Of a DNA stretch of 64,000 bases, positions 47,613-59,737 are shown piece by piece. Under the pieces are notes generated by a model. It worked only from the letters and a program-made list of their open reading frames with translations, did no database searches and was not told the origin of the DNA. Both the position numbers and the translations under genes were made by a program. Within the stretch, counting starts at the first letter, position 1; the number at the start of each line of letters is the position of its first letter. The stretch is from Microbulbifer donghaiensis (GTDB lineage: Bacteria; Pseudomonadota; Gammaproteobacteria; Pseudomonadales; Cellvibrionaceae). The stretch is taken from the NCBI RefSeq assembly GCF_900129095.1, contig NZ_FQVA01000001.1, positions 1,178,001 through 1,242,000 of the forward strand, given 5' to 3'.

Positions 47613-48815
47613 TTAGGTCCGGTACTCCGCATTAATGGTCACGTAGTCGTGGGAGAAGTCGCAGGTCCAGATATGTTCGCTGCAGTCGCCGCGGCCCAGA
47701 TCGACGGTAATGGTGAATTCCGGCTTGGAGAAGACCGCCTGGCCGGCCTCTTCGGTGTAGCCGGCGGCACGGCCGCCGGCTTCCACGACCTGTACCCGGT
47801 CGAGGTAAACATCCACTTTCGCGGTATCCAGCCCTTCGACACCGGCATTGCCGATGGCCATCACCAGGCGACCCCAGTTGGGATCCGACGCGTAGAGCGC
47901 GGTTTTAACCAGCGGGGATTCGCCGACCTCGAACGCGACTTGCAGCGCTTCTTCACTGTTCGCGGCACCTTGCACCTGCACGGTGACAAATTTGGTCGCG
48001 CCCTCACCGTCTTTGACAATCGCCTGGGCCAGCTCGATATGCACCTCGACGATTGCCGCTTTTAGTCGCTCGTATTCCGCACTGTGTTTATCGGCAATCT
48101 GCGGGCCGGTAGCACCGCTGGCAATCAGCACGCAGGCATCGTTCGTGGAGGTGTCGCCATCGATACTGATGCGGTTGAAGGAAGAACTGACCGCATCCCT
48201 GACCAGCTCATCCAGCAACGGCTGGGCGATGGCCGCATCTGTTGCAACGTAAGCCAGCATGGTGGCCATATTGGGCTGGATCATGCCGGCACCCTTGGCA
48301 ATTCCGACAATGGTGATCTGCTCGCCGGCGATCTCCACACTGCGGCTGGTGGTCTTGGGGCGGGTGTCCGTGGTCATGATTGCGCGCGCGGCATTATCCC
48401 AACCATCGATACTGAGCTGGTCCGCAGCCACGGGAATCGCATCGAGCAGTTTCTGCAACGGCAGGTGTTCGCCAATAACGCCGGTGCTGAACGGCAATAC
48501 CTGTTCCGCGCCGATTTTCAAAGCATCCGCGACCGCGGCGCAGCAGCTGCGCGCATTATCGATACCGCGCTCACCGGTAGCGGCATTGGCATTGCCGGCG
48601 TTGATCAGCAGCGCGCGAATATTGCCGTTGCGGATATGCTCTTTCGCCACGGTAACCGGTGCGGCACAGAAGGCGTTCTGGGTGAAGGTTGCGGAGACCG
48701 CCGCGCCTTCGCTGATGTCAATCAACAGCAGGTCGTCGCGCTGCCAGTTCTTGATTTTGGCGGCAACGCTGGCAAGACGAACGCCCGGAATTTGAGGCAG
48801 TGATGATTCTGGCAT
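47613..48815 (-). CDS. argJ: Bifunctional glutamate N-acetyltransferase/amino-acid acetyltransferase ArgJ
   Basis: The 400-residue protein recycles the acetyl group in the arginine pathway. The autocleavage site is PNMATMLAYVATDA, with the Thr of the second chain as nucleophile (about residue 190). FSTGVIGE, GIAKGAGMI and SFNRISIDGDTSTND are further ArgJ hallmarks. The C terminus (DFSHDYVTINAEYRT) is typical. Whether it makes acetylglutamate from acetyl-CoA as well as by transfer cannot be judged here. It lies between secA and mutT, the usual gammaproteobacterial neighbourhood. Confidence 0.96.
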   Translation of the reverse strand: MPESSLPQIPGVRLASVAAKIKNWQRDDLLLIDISEGAAVSATFTQNAFCAAPVTVAKEHIRNGNIRALLINAGNANAATGERGIDNARSCCAAVADALKIGAEQVLPFSTGVIGEHLPLQKLLDAIPVAADQLSIDGWDNAARAIMTTDTRPKTTSRSVEIAGEQITIVGIAKGAGMIQPNMATMLAYVATDAAIAQPLLDELVRDAVSSSFNRISIDGDTSTNDACVLIASGATGPQIADKHSAEYERLKAAIVEVHIELAQAIVKDGEGATKFVTVQVQGAANSEEALQVAFEVGESPLVKTALYASDPNWGRLVMAIGNAGVEGLDTAKVDVYLDRVQVVEAGGRAAGYTEEAGQAVFSKPEFTITVDLGRGDCSEHIWTCDFSHDYVTINAEYRT

Positions 48816-48979
48816 AACTGTAACGGCAACAGGCCGCCCCCGGCTGTGCGGTCCGCCGGTCGTGGCGGCACTCGCGGAAAAGGCGACATTATCGAAGCGG
48901 GCACCGGCCCTGACAAGCAGATCGCCATCAATTCTGCGGAATTAGAGTGCAGAACCGCAGATAATTCTGCACCCTGCAT

Positions 48980-49009
48980 AAAAAAATGCCCCGCGCGAAC
49001 GGGGCATTT
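48980..49009 (-). terminator. Terminator downstream of secA
   Basis: AATGCCCC-(8)-GGGGCATT, with a run of seven T following on the minus strand. It lies 36 bases after the secA stop codon. Confidence 0.9.
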
Positions 49010-49044
49010 CGAGAACTACTGCAGGCTACAAACGGCAGACTCGC

Positions 49045-51789
<2,745 letters not shown>

Positions 51790-52000
51790 TATGTAGAAAC
51801 CACTTATCTTATTTACGCGGCCGACTTCGCGGACCGGGGGGAATCATTCCACACCAACGCTAATTTCAACGAGGGGTGCAAGTAAACAGGAAGGCGCAAC
51901 GACTGGCAACTCCTATACCCTGAGCTGCCGGCGCCCTCCTTGGGCCGCGGGCATTCTCGGGGAAGCTACCAGTGGTGGCGCGATAAAGACAGGATAGATG

Positions 52001-52936
52001 TTATCTGCCGGTGCGGCGGATGTAGCTGGCCGGGTCCACGGCGCGGTTGTTCTTGTACACTTCGAAGTGCACATGGGGGCCGGTGGAGCGGCCGCTGGAG
52101 CCCATCAGCGCGACAACCTGGCCTTTCTTGACCACGTCACCGAGCTTGACCTTGATCTCACTGTTGTGACCGTAACGGGTGGAATATCCGTTGCCGTGGT
52201 TGATTTCCACCAGCTGGCCGTAGCCGGAACGATCTTCTGCCCAGGTCACCACGCCGGCGGCAACAGAGACCACGTCAGAGCCTTTCTTACCGGCGAAATC
52301 GACGCCTTTGTGCCAGGTGCGGCGGCCGGAAAACGGATCGGTGCGATAGCCATAGCGGGAAGACATCCAGCCGCGACTGATCGGGCGACCGGCAATAAAC
52401 TGCTCGTCCTGCAACTGACGCTTGGCCAGCAGGGTTTCGAGGGTGTTCAGCTGCATCTGTCGGTCTTCAATCTGCTCCGACAGTTCGCCGATCACTTCGA
52501 GGAATTCGGGTGGCTGGTAAGGCAGCTCGGAGGCACCTGCGATACCCGGATCCTCCGGGCCGCCGACCGCGGGAGCACTGCCGAACTGGAATTCACCTTC
52601 ATCCAGCTTGGCCGCGGTGGTCAGTCGCTCGCCGAGGGCATCCAGGCGGGTCAGGCGCGCCTGCATTTCCGCCAGCTTGACCGTCAGCGCGGTCAGCTGC
52701 TCACGGGCCTCGCGGTCCGCCTCGCCGATCTGTTCCTGCTGTTTGCGCAGTGCCTTGTTCCAGGCCTTGGCCGTGCGGGAGTCAAAGACATCGGTCTCTG
52801 CGACCGGCAGATTGACGCCGATCAGAAAGGCGCCCACTGGCAGACCCAGCAGACACAGGCTCAGCAGGGCCTTGCTCAGGCCGCCGAAGCTGAAGCTGCG
52901 CGTACCGCCGCGCTCATTAACTAGGATTACTTTCAT
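52001..52936 (-). CDS. M23-family peptidoglycan endopeptidase, membrane-anchored
   Basis: The 311-residue protein has one N-terminal membrane helix (about residues 22-44), a coiled-coil region (about 60-175, e.g. KALRKQQEQIGEADREAREQ) and a LytM/M23 zinc peptidase domain. The metal ligands are in TWHKGVDFAG (His and Asp, about 209-214) and GPHVHFEVYK (HxH, about 287-289). YGYRTDPFSGRRTWHKG is the characteristic entry. It hydrolyses peptide cross-links in the cell wall or regulates such hydrolysis. The gene sits between lpxC and secA, as in pseudomonads. Confidence 0.92.
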   Translation of the reverse strand: MKVILVNERGGTRSFSFGGLSKALLSLCLLGLPVGAFLIGVNLPVAETDVFDSRTAKAWNKALRKQQEQIGEADREAREQLTALTVKLAEMQARLTRLDALGERLTTAAKLDEGEFQFGSAPAVGGPEDPGIAGASELPYQPPEFLEVIGELSEQIEDRQMQLNTLETLLAKRQLQDEQFIAGRPISRGWMSSRYGYRTDPFSGRRTWHKGVDFAGKKGSDVVSVAAGVVTWAEDRSGYGQLVEINHGNGYSTRYGHNSEIKVKLGDVVKKGQVVALMGSSGRSTGPHVHFEVYKNNRAVDPASYIRRTGR

Positions 52937-53203
52937 ATCAGGCGTGTGGAATTCGACAGTTTGTTGTTTTCGTTAGTCCTGTTGTGAGGCCCGAACAACC
53001 GGATTCCCGCCTCACTCTCACGCCTTTCCAATGGCAACTCAGCCGACCAACCCATCCAATGTAACACTGGCCGACTGACAATAATCGTTATCAGTGCACA
53101 GAACCGCGCTCAGCGACCCATCCACCAATAGTCGGCGGGCAATCTCTCCGGCCCCCCGATACGCAAAAGCCGGCAATTTCCATGCCGGCTTTTTTTATTT
53201 GGC
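52937..53203. other. Intergenic region between lpxC and the M23 peptidase gene
   Basis: No reading frame of interest is present. Pseudomonads often have a dciA/DUF721 gene near here; none is visible. A weak inverted repeat TGATAACGATTATTGTCA (minus strand, about 53078-53096) recalls a Fur-like or other operator, but with poor match. Confidence 0.4.
53166..53197 (-). terminator. Terminator downstream of lpxC
   Basis: AAGCCGGCA-(8)-TGCCGGCTT with T-runs on both sides, seven bases beyond the lpxC stop. It can work in both directions. Confidence 0.85.
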
Positions 53204-54115
53204 TCAGACAGCCAGGATTGGCTTCACGTAGGAGATGGGCGCTTCCTGTTCGCCCTCGAAAGTCACCATCTCCCAGGCGTCTTCCTGCGCCATCAGGGTG
53301 CGCAGCGACTTGTTGTTGAGCGCATGACCGGATTTGTGCGCCCGGAATTCACCAATCAGGCTGGTGCCCAGCAGATACAGGTCGCCGATGGCGTCCAGAA
53401 TCTTGTGTTTCACAAATTCGTCTTCGTAGCGTAACCCGCCCTCATTCAGAATGCGGTACTGGTCGATGACGATCGCGTTGTCCACGCTACCGCCCTGCAC
53501 CAGTCCCTTGGAGCGCAGATACTCGATCTCGTGCATAAAGCCAAAGGTGCGCGCACGGCTTACTTCCTTCACGAAGGAAGTGCTGGAAAAGTCCACCGAA
53601 GAGGTCAGGTTGCGCCCCTGGAAAACCGGGTGATCGAAATCGATGGTGAAAGACACCTTGAAGCCATTGAACGGCAGGAAGCTGGCTACCTTGTCGCCCT
53701 CTTCCACGGTTACCGGCTTCTTGATGCGCAGGAATTTCTTCGGCGCAGACTGCTCCTGGATGCCAGCGGACTGGATCAGGAACACGAAAGGACCGGCGCT
53801 GCCGTCCATAATCGGCACTTCCTGCGCAGACAGCTCGACGACGGCGTTGTCGATACCCAGCCCCGCCATGGCGGACAGCAGGTGCTCGATGGTGGCTACC
53901 CGCACGTCACCCTTCACCAGGGTGGTGGACAGCAGCGTATCGCCGACATTTTCCGCCCGGGCTTCAATCTCAACCACCGGGTCCAGGTCGGTCCGGCGGA
54001 ACACAATGCCGGTATCCACAGGCGCCGGTTTAAGGGTCAGGACAACCTTTTTACCGGTGTGCAGACCTACGCCAGTGGCGCGAATAGCATTCTTAAGTGT
54101 GCGCTGTTTGATCAT
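53204..54115 (-). CDS. lpxC: UDP-3-O-acyl-N-acetylglucosamine deacetylase LpxC
   Basis: The 303-residue zinc enzyme commits UDP-acyl-GlcNAc to lipid A synthesis. Its signatures are [20 protein letters not shown], the first zinc His in [18 protein letters not shown] (about His79), and the second His with Asp in [17 protein letters not shown] (about His237 and Asp241). [14 protein letters not shown] lies near the end. It is the standard gene after ftsZ in this order. An intergenic region of 521 bases with strong palindromes separates it from ftsZ, so it may have its own promoter. Confidence 0.97.
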   Translation of the reverse strand: MIKQRTLKNAIRATGVGLHTGKKVVLTLKPAPVDTGIVFRRTDLDPVVEIEARAENVGDTLLSTTLVKGDVRVATIEHLLSAMAGLGIDNAVVELSAQEVPIMDGSAGPFVFLIQSAGIQEQSAPKKFLRIKKPVTVEEGDKVASFLPFNGFKVSFTIDFDHPVFQGRNLTSSVDFSSTSFVKEVSRARTFGFMHEIEYLRSKGLVQGGSVDNAIVIDQYRILNEGGLRYEDEFVKHKILDAIGDLYLLGTSLIGEFRAHKSGHALNNKSLRTLMAQEDAWEMVTFEGEQEAPISYVKPILAV

Positions 54116-54636
54116 GAAACACTCTTTTCCCAGTCGGTGAGCGGCATACGGGCCGCAGCGAGCCGGCGATCATAGCAGAAATATTACGCCAAAACTAGCA
54201 ATGGACTGACAGTCATTTCGCTACGTCGGCTTCTATTTTCAGAATAGCCCAGCACGGCAACTGCGACGCCACGCCTATTCCTTTGACTGCATTGTAAGGC
54301 GGTGTTCTCCCCAACCGCTGTTAAAAATTGTTAACCCGGGACTAGCCCGGGTTAACAAATTTGCCGACCAATAAGTCAGCATCTGAACCGCTCGCCGTCT
54401 CGGCGATTGCCCGGCCCGAAGGCCGGGCGGACATGAGCGGGGTTCGCCTTAACGGCGCGGCGGTCCAGCAATCGCTAGTGTCCCGAATTAGAGGTTACTG
54501 TTCAATTTTGGCGGTGTCTTTTGCCGCCATGCTGCGTTGCGACTTCTCGCCATAGCCCTGCTATGACTCGTCGCCGCGCCTTGCCTGGCGACAAGATCCC
54601 CTCGCCAATTCTTGAACGAACCTCCAACTCGCGACA
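54116..54636. other. Long intergenic region between ftsZ and lpxC
   Basis: No gene is visible. The stretch contains a large palindrome (54325-54362), a GC hairpin GCCCGGCCCGAAGGCCGGGC at 54409-54428, and a quasi-repetitive block at about 54530-54600 (GTTGCGACTTCTCGCCATAG, then CCCTGCTATGACTCGTCGCC). The region should hold the ftsZ transcript end and the lpxC promoter. Confidence 0.5.
54325..54362. repeat. Large perfect palindrome between ftsZ and lpxC
   Basis: AAATTGTTAACCCGGG and CCCGGGTTAACAAATTT are separated by a five-base centre (ACTAG). The arms are 16 bases, and the T-rich tail on each side makes it a candidate bidirectional terminator. Confidence 0.8.
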
Positions 54637-55854
54637 CTAGTCCGCCTGACGGCGCAGGAACGCGGGGATATCCAGATATTCCATATCGGTATCGGCCGGG
54701 TTCAACGCCGGGGCCGGGCGCTTGGGACGCTCGGTTTCCACGCGGGCACGGTTATCGGCACCTTCGCGACCGGCCAGGCCGGACGCATTGGCCTGGCTGT
54801 CACGCGCCTCGCGCCCCTCGTGCAGTTGCGGACGACGGGTGTTGTCCACCACCTTAGTAGGGCGGGCAGCCTGCTGTACCCCCTCACCGAGACCGGCGGC
54901 AACGACGGTAACACGCATCTCGTCACCGAGTTTGTCGTCCACCGCGGTACCGATCACTACGGTGGCATCGTCGGAAGCAATCTCCTGAACGATCTCGCCA
55001 ACTTCGGAGTATTCGCCCAGGGTCAGTTCCTGGCAGCCACTCTCTTCACTGCCGGTGATGATATTCACCAGGATGCCGCGGGCGCCCTGCAGATTGACGT
55101 TGTCCAGCAGCGGGCTGCGCACGGCCTTTTCCGCCGCCTCGCGCGCGCGATTCTCACCAACCGCGGAACCGGAGCCCATCATCGCCATGCCCATTTCGGA
55201 CATGACGGTGCGCACATCGGCGAAGTCGACGTTCATGATGCCGGGGCGGATCATCAGGTCGGCGATACCCTGCACAGCACCCAGCAGTACATTGTCCGCT
55301 TCTTTATAAGCCGCCTTCATGGTGATCTTGTTGCCAAGCACTTCGAGCAGGCGGTCGTTCGGGATGGTGATCAGTGAATCGACCTTGTCGCGCAGTTCGA
55401 GGATGCCCTCTTCCGCGACCACAGAGCGCTTGCGCCCTTCGATCTTGAACGGACGGGTAACCACCGCCACGGTCAGGATGCCCAGGTCCTTGGCGATCTC
55501 CGCGACGATCGGCGCACCACCGGTGCCGGTACCACCGCCCATACCCGCGGTGATGAACACCATGTCGGCACCCTGCAGTACTTCGGCAATGCGCTCGCGG
55601 TCTTCCAGTGCGGACTGACGACCGACATCCGGGTTCGCACCGGCTCCAAGGCCGCGGGTAATGTTGTTACCCAGCTGCAGAATGGTACGCGCCTGAACAT
55701 CTTTCAGCGCCTGCGCATCGGTGTTGGCACAGATGAAATCCACACCTTCCACTTCACTGAAGATCATGTGCTTCACGGCATTGCCACCACCGCCGCCGAC
55801 ACCGATCACTTTGATGACAGGTTTGTCCTGTACGCTATCGACTAGTTCGAACAT
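54637..55854 (-). CDS. ftsZ: Cell-division GTPase FtsZ
   Basis: The 405-residue tubulin homologue has the start VIGVGGGGGNAVKHMI and the G-box GMGGGTGTGGAPIVAE (about residues 102-117). The synergy loop is around VDFADVRTVMSEMGMAMMG. A linker rich in charged and Ala/Arg residues precedes the conserved C-terminal peptide YLDIPAFLRRQAD, which binds FtsA and ZipA. It assembles the Z ring. ftsA lies upstream, separated by 139 bases that contain a family A palindrome. Confidence 0.98.
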   Translation of the reverse strand: MFELVDSVQDKPVIKVIGVGGGGGNAVKHMIFSEVEGVDFICANTDAQALKDVQARTILQLGNNITRGLGAGANPDVGRQSALEDRERIAEVLQGADMVFITAGMGGGTGTGGAPIVAEIAKDLGILTVAVVTRPFKIEGRKRSVVAEEGILELRDKVDSLITIPNDRLLEVLGNKITMKAAYKEADNVLLGAVQGIADLMIRPGIMNVDFADVRTVMSEMGMAMMGSGSAVGENRAREAAEKAVRSPLLDNVNLQGARGILVNIITGSEESGCQELTLGEYSEVGEIVQEIASDDATVVIGTAVDDKLGDEMRVTVVAAGLGEGVQQAARPTKVVDNTRRPQLHEGREARDSQANASGLAGREGADNRARVETERPKRPAPALNPADTDMEYLDIPAFLRRQAD

Positions 55855-55916
55855 CTCTGTTCCCCTTTTTTGCTCATGTCAAAATTTATTGTTCGATCCC
55901 TAAAAAAACCTTGCTT

Positions 55917-55985
55917 GTGGGAGCCTGCCCTGCAGGCGATATTTGCCAAAGCCCGAGGCAATTCGCCTGCAGGGCAGGCTCCCAC
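55917..55985. repeat. Family A REP-like palindrome between ftsA and ftsZ
   Basis: GTGGGAGCCTGCCCTGCAGG is paired with CCTGCAGGGCAGGCTCCCAC: 20-base perfect arms with a 29-base loop region. A stable hairpin in the ftsA-ftsZ transcript could affect mRNA stability or the ftsA:ftsZ expression ratio. Confidence 0.88.
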
Positions 55986-55993
55986 CGCACTGA

Positions 55994-57229
55994 TTACAGG
56001 TTTCCCCTGAACCAGTGCTTTACCTTGTCCCACCACTGATTTTCTTGGCGCACCGGGCGCTGCCCGCGCTCACTGCTCTCCTCCTGCCGCATCGCGTACA
56101 TCAGCAGGCCGACGCCGGTGGAGTAGATCGGGTTGCTCACGATATCGGTCAGCCCCGCCAGGCCCTGTGGCACTGCGAGGCGCACCGGCATATGGAAAAT
56201 TTCTTCGGCGAGTTCGACTGCGCCCTCCATTTTTGACGAGCCGCCGGTCAGCACCACGCCGGCCGCGCAGAGATCTTCGAAGCCGCTGCGGCGCAGTTCC
56301 GCCTGTACCAGCGTGAACAGCTCGTCGTAGCGCGGCTCAACCACTTCCGCCAGGGCCTGACGGGACAGATCCCGCGGTGCGCGATCGCCGACGCTCGGCA
56401 CCTTGATGGTCTCACCTTCGCGGGCAAGTTTTGCCAGCGCACAGGCGTATTTGATCTTCAGCTCTTCCGCGTGCGGCGTCGGCGTGCGCAGTGCCATGGC
56501 GATATCGTTCGTCACCTGATCGCCGGCAATCGGAATCACACCGGTGTGGCGGATAGCGCCGCCGGTAAATACCGCGATATCCGTGGTACCGCCACCGATA
56601 TCCACCATGCAAACACCGAGTTCCTTCTCATCGTCAGTCAGTACCGCGTAACTGGATGCCAGCTGCTCGAGAATGATGTCCTCGACTTCCAGGCCGCAGC
56701 GGCGGATACATTTTTCGATATTCTGCGCTGCGTTCACCGCACCGCTGACGAGGTGTACCTTGGCCTCCAGGCGCACACCGGACATGCCCAGCGGCTCCTT
56801 GACGCCTTCCTGGTTATCGATCAGGAATTCCTGCGGCAGAGTGTGCAGAATTTTCTGGTCTGCCGGAATCGCCACCGCACGCGCTGCATCTATCACCCGA
56901 TCCAGATCCTGCTGGGTTACTTCGCGGTCCTTGATTGCAACGATGCCGTGGGAGTTCAGGCTGCGGATATGGCTGCCGGCAATACCGGCGTAGACCGAGT
57001 GAATCTCACAGCCGGCCATCAGCTCGGCTTCCTCCACCGCGCGCTGTATCGACTGCACCGTGGATTCGATATTCACCACCACACCTTTCTTCATGCCGGT
57101 GGATCGGTGCGAACCGATACCGACAATATTCAGCTCACCATCGCCGGAGACTTCGCCGACGATCGCGACCACTTTGGAAGTGCCGATATCCAGACCCACG
57201 ATCATGCGGTGATCGGATGCTTGTGTCAT
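55994..57229 (-). CDS. ftsA: Cell-division actin-like protein FtsA
   Basis: The 411-residue protein starts at ATG 57229, with GAGG upstream. It has the actin-like phosphate loops IVGLDIGTSKVVAIVGEV and VDIGGGTTDIAVFTGG, the 1C-domain region and GVVLTGGSSKMEGAVELAEE. The C-terminal amphipathic helix WWDKVKHWFRGNL anchors it to the membrane. It tethers FtsZ to the membrane and recruits later division proteins. The gene order ftsQ-ftsA-ftsZ is standard. Confidence 0.97.
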   Translation of the reverse strand: MTQASDHRMIVGLDIGTSKVVAIVGEVSGDGELNIVGIGSHRSTGMKKGVVVNIESTVQSIQRAVEEAELMAGCEIHSVYAGIAGSHIRSLNSHGIVAIKDREVTQQDLDRVIDAARAVAIPADQKILHTLPQEFLIDNQEGVKEPLGMSGVRLEAKVHLVSGAVNAAQNIEKCIRRCGLEVEDIILEQLASSYAVLTDDEKELGVCMVDIGGGTTDIAVFTGGAIRHTGVIPIAGDQVTNDIAMALRTPTPHAEELKIKYACALAKLAREGETIKVPSVGDRAPRDLSRQALAEVVEPRYDELFTLVQAELRRSGFEDLCAAGVVLTGGSSKMEGAVELAEEIFHMPVRLAVPQGLAGLTDIVSNPIYSTGVGLLMYAMRQEESSERGQRPVRQENQWWDKVKHWFRGNL

Positions 57230-57358
57230 TTTTGTACCAACCTCGCTGAACTGTGCTCCGAACCGCATTCCCCCTCTTCGGAATAAGAGACGGGCCAGGG
57301 CACAGCGTTCGCTTTTTAAATTTTGTTCTTCATCGCAGCCTGTGGACTGCGTTCAGTT

Positions 57359-58159
57359 TTACTCTTTATCGTTTTTCCACTGCACCGCCACTGCGTTGCT
57401 GTAGCGGGTATCCACCCTGGCAACCTGAGCCAGGTGTGGCGCCAGTATGCTGCGACTCAACTGCAGGAAACGGTTGACCCGCTCCAACAACTCGTCGTGT
57501 CCAAGGCGCAACTCCACACCGGAAACCAACTCCAAGTGCCACCCTGCCAGGTCGTCAAATGACAACCGTTTCACTTCCATATCCCGCGTGGTCAGCAACC
57601 CCGCGAGGGCCTGGTACTGCGACATGATGCGCTCGACCAGCTCCTCGTCGCCTGCCAGCTCCGGCAGGCGACCGGTATTCATCTGCACTGGCCGCGGCAA
57701 CAACTCGCCACTCGCCACCAGCAATTTATCTCGCCCCCAAACCGCGAGCGGTTGCGCTTCCTCCACCGCCACCTCGACGCCGCGCGGCCAGCGCCGGCTG
57801 ACCGATGCCGAGGTTATCCAGGGGTTTTCCTCCAGCGCCGCGCGCATGCCGCGGATGTCCACAGAGAAAAACCCTTCCCGCAAGTACGGCAGTAGTATCT
57901 CCTCGATCTGCCGCTGGGTCACGGCGTTAAATGGACCTTTGACCCTCACCTGCTCCAGTGCATCGACCCGGCTCAATTCCTGCACCGGGGTGCGCTGCCA
58001 CAACCACAGGCCGCCATAACTCATCCCCGCCAGAACACCGATCGCCAACACCGCCATGAGCACCGGTCGCCAGTTGCGCTTCGCGCACTCGTTGCGGTCC
58101 TCAATCGGACGCGCGCCGCGCACATTTTTCTTTTGATGGGCACGCTGTGCTTTGCCCAT
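57359..58159 (-). CDS. ftsQ: Cell-division protein FtsQ
   Basis: The 266-residue bitopic protein has a basic cytoplasmic tail, one membrane helix (about residues 32-54, LMAVLAIGVLAGMSYGGLWL), a POTRA domain (VRVKGPFNAVTQRQIEEILL, then ALEENPWITSASVSRRWPRG) and the FtsQ beta domain (WHLELVSGVELRLGHDELLE). It links FtsA/FtsZ to FtsBL and FtsWI. The first nine codons (MGKAQRAHQ) are formed by a family B repeat. An AGAGG about ten bases upstream supports this start, but a GTG at 58123 is a possible alternative. Confidence 0.92.
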   Translation of the reverse strand: MGKAQRAHQKKNVRGARPIEDRNECAKRNWRPVLMAVLAIGVLAGMSYGGLWLWQRTPVQELSRVDALEQVRVKGPFNAVTQRQIEEILLPYLREGFFSVDIRGMRAALEENPWITSASVSRRWPRGVEVAVEEAQPLAVWGRDKLLVASGELLPRPVQMNTGRLPELAGDEELVERIMSQYQALAGLLTTRDMEVKRLSFDDLAGWHLELVSGVELRLGHDELLERVNRFLQLSRSILAPHLAQVARVDTRYSNAVAVQWKNDKE

Positions 58160-58165
58160 CCTACG
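58135..58165. repeat. Family B REP-like palindrome carrying the ftsQ start
   Basis: On the minus strand, CGTAGGATGGGCAAAGCACA, then GCGTGCCCATC. The ATG of GTAGGATGGGC is the predicted start codon of ftsQ. Confidence 0.85.
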
Positions 58166-58172
58166 GAGCCTC

Positions 58173-58242
58173 TGTAGGAGCCTGCTCGCAAGCGACTGAT
58201 TGCAGAGCTCCGTAGCCTTTCGCCTGCAAGCAGGCTCCTACA
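58173..58242. repeat. Family A REP-like palindrome between murC and ftsQ
   Basis: TGTAGGAGCCTGCTCGCAAG...CGCCTGCAAGCAGGCTCCTA + CA. Together with the adjacent family B copy it fills the interval where ddlB is found in other gammaproteobacteria. Confidence 0.85.
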
Positions 58243-58258
58243 AGGTCAAGTGCCATCA

Positions 58259-59719
58259 TCATTCCGCATTGCCCTCGCCCAGGCGCCACTGAGCCAGCTG
58301 CTGGGCCAGTGCACCCACGTTACCCGCGCCCTGCGTCAGCACGATATCACCGGGCTCAAGCAGGTCTGCCAGCACCGGGGGTACCTGTTCGATTGTCTCG
58401 ACAAAAATCGGATCGACCTGCCCCCGGTTGCGCAGGCTGCGGGCCAGGGTTCGGCCGTCGGCACCTGGAATCGGCGATTCGCCAGCGCTATATACGTCGA
58501 GCAGAATCAGTTTGTCTACCTGCGAAAGCACCTGCACGAAATCCTCGAACAGATCCCGCGTCCGCGTGTAGCGGTGCGGCTGGTAAATCATGACCAGGCG
58601 GCGCTCCGGCCAGCCATCGCGAACCGTCTTGATCGTCGCGGCCACTTCGCGCGGATGGTGGCCGTAGTCGTCCACCAGCATGACCTTCTCTGCACCGCCA
58701 TCGTCACTGACCGCAAAGTGGCCGTAGATCTGGAAGCGGCGGCCCACGCCCTGGAAGCCCTCCAGCCCCTTGCGGATCGCCTCGTCGGCAATGCCTTCAT
58801 CCGTCGCCACGGCAATGGCCGCGGTCGCATTCAGCACATTGTGTATACCGGGCGTATTGACACACACTTCAAGCACTTTGCCGTCCGGGCGCTGCACGCT
58901 GAAATGGCTGCGCAGCGGCTCCTGTTTCACATCGACGATGCGGAAGTCATTGCCCTCGTCGAAGCCATAGGTCACAACCGGGCGGGAAAACTTCGGGATC
59001 ACTTCCTGAATATGTTCATCGTCACCGCAGACAACCGCGAGACCGTAGAACGGCAGGTTGTGCACGAAATCGATGAAGATCTGTTTGACCTTCTCAAAAT
59101 CGCCACCGTAGGTCTCCATGTGATCCGCATCGATATTGGTAATCACAGTCACCATCGGCTGCAGGTGGATGAACGATGCATCGCTCTCGTCCGCCTCGGC
59201 GATCAGGTAGCGACTCTCGCCCAGCGCCGCATTCGCACCGGCCGCATTGACCAGGCCGCCGATGACAAACGTCGGATCTTTCTTGTCCGCGGCAAAAATC
59301 GACGCGATCAGGCTGGTGGTCGTGGTCTTGCCATGTGTGCCGGCCACCGCGATACCGTAGCGGTAGCGCATCAGCTCACCGAGCATCTCCGCGCGGCGCA
59401 CGACCGGAATGCGTTTTTCGTGCGCGGCGATCACTTCCGGATTGTCACCGTGGACTGCGGAAGAATTCACCACCACGTCCACGTCGCAGATATTTTCCTG
59501 GCTGTGGCCTATCTGGATCTTGATGCCCAGCTTGCCCAGTCGCTCGGTGACCGAGGACTCGCGCAAATCGGAACCGGAAACCTCATAGCCCTGGTTCTGC
59601 AGTACTTCGGCAATTCCGCTCATGCCGGCACCGCCGATACCGATAAAATGAATACGGCGGATCCGGCGCATCGTGGGCACGCTGTAATACTTGTCTGTGG
59701 TCGTCAGTTCTGATGGCAT
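58259..59719 (-). CDS. murC: UDP-N-acetylmuramate-L-alanine ligase MurC
   Basis: The 486-residue Mur ligase starts at ATG 59719, with GAGGTAAGAG upstream (a GTG further up is rejected). It has the Rossmann-like start [18 protein letters not shown], the ATP P-loop [30 protein letters not shown], and [11 protein letters not shown] around Val-Asp-Asp-Tyr ([15 protein letters not shown]). It adds L-Ala to UDP-MurNAc in the cytoplasm. It follows murG by 18 bases. No ddlB or murB follows it before ftsQ. Confidence 0.97.
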   Translation of the reverse strand: MPSELTTTDKYYSVPTMRRIRRIHFIGIGGAGMSGIAEVLQNQGYEVSGSDLRESSVTERLGKLGIKIQIGHSQENICDVDVVVNSSAVHGDNPEVIAAHEKRIPVVRRAEMLGELMRYRYGIAVAGTHGKTTTTSLIASIFAADKKDPTFVIGGLVNAAGANAALGESRYLIAEADESDASFIHLQPMVTVITNIDADHMETYGGDFEKVKQIFIDFVHNLPFYGLAVVCGDDEHIQEVIPKFSRPVVTYGFDEGNDFRIVDVKQEPLRSHFSVQRPDGKVLEVCVNTPGIHNVLNATAAIAVATDEGIADEAIRKGLEGFQGVGRRFQIYGHFAVSDDGGAEKVMLVDDYGHHPREVAATIKTVRDGWPERRLVMIYQPHRYTRTRDLFEDFVQVLSQVDKLILLDVYSAGESPIPGADGRTLARSLRNRGQVDPIFVETIEQVPPVLADLLEPGDIVLTQGAGNVGALAQQLAQWRLGEGNAE

Positions 59720-59737
59720 TCTCTTACCTCTCACCCA

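Noticed and set aside
53078-53096. Fur box upstream of the M23 peptidase gene
   Set aside because: Only a partial match to the Fur consensus and no iron-related neighbour; kept as a remark only.
58250-59713. 487-residue plus-strand frame opposite murC
   Set aside because: Shadow of murC; the composition is typical of antisense frames and there is no domain.
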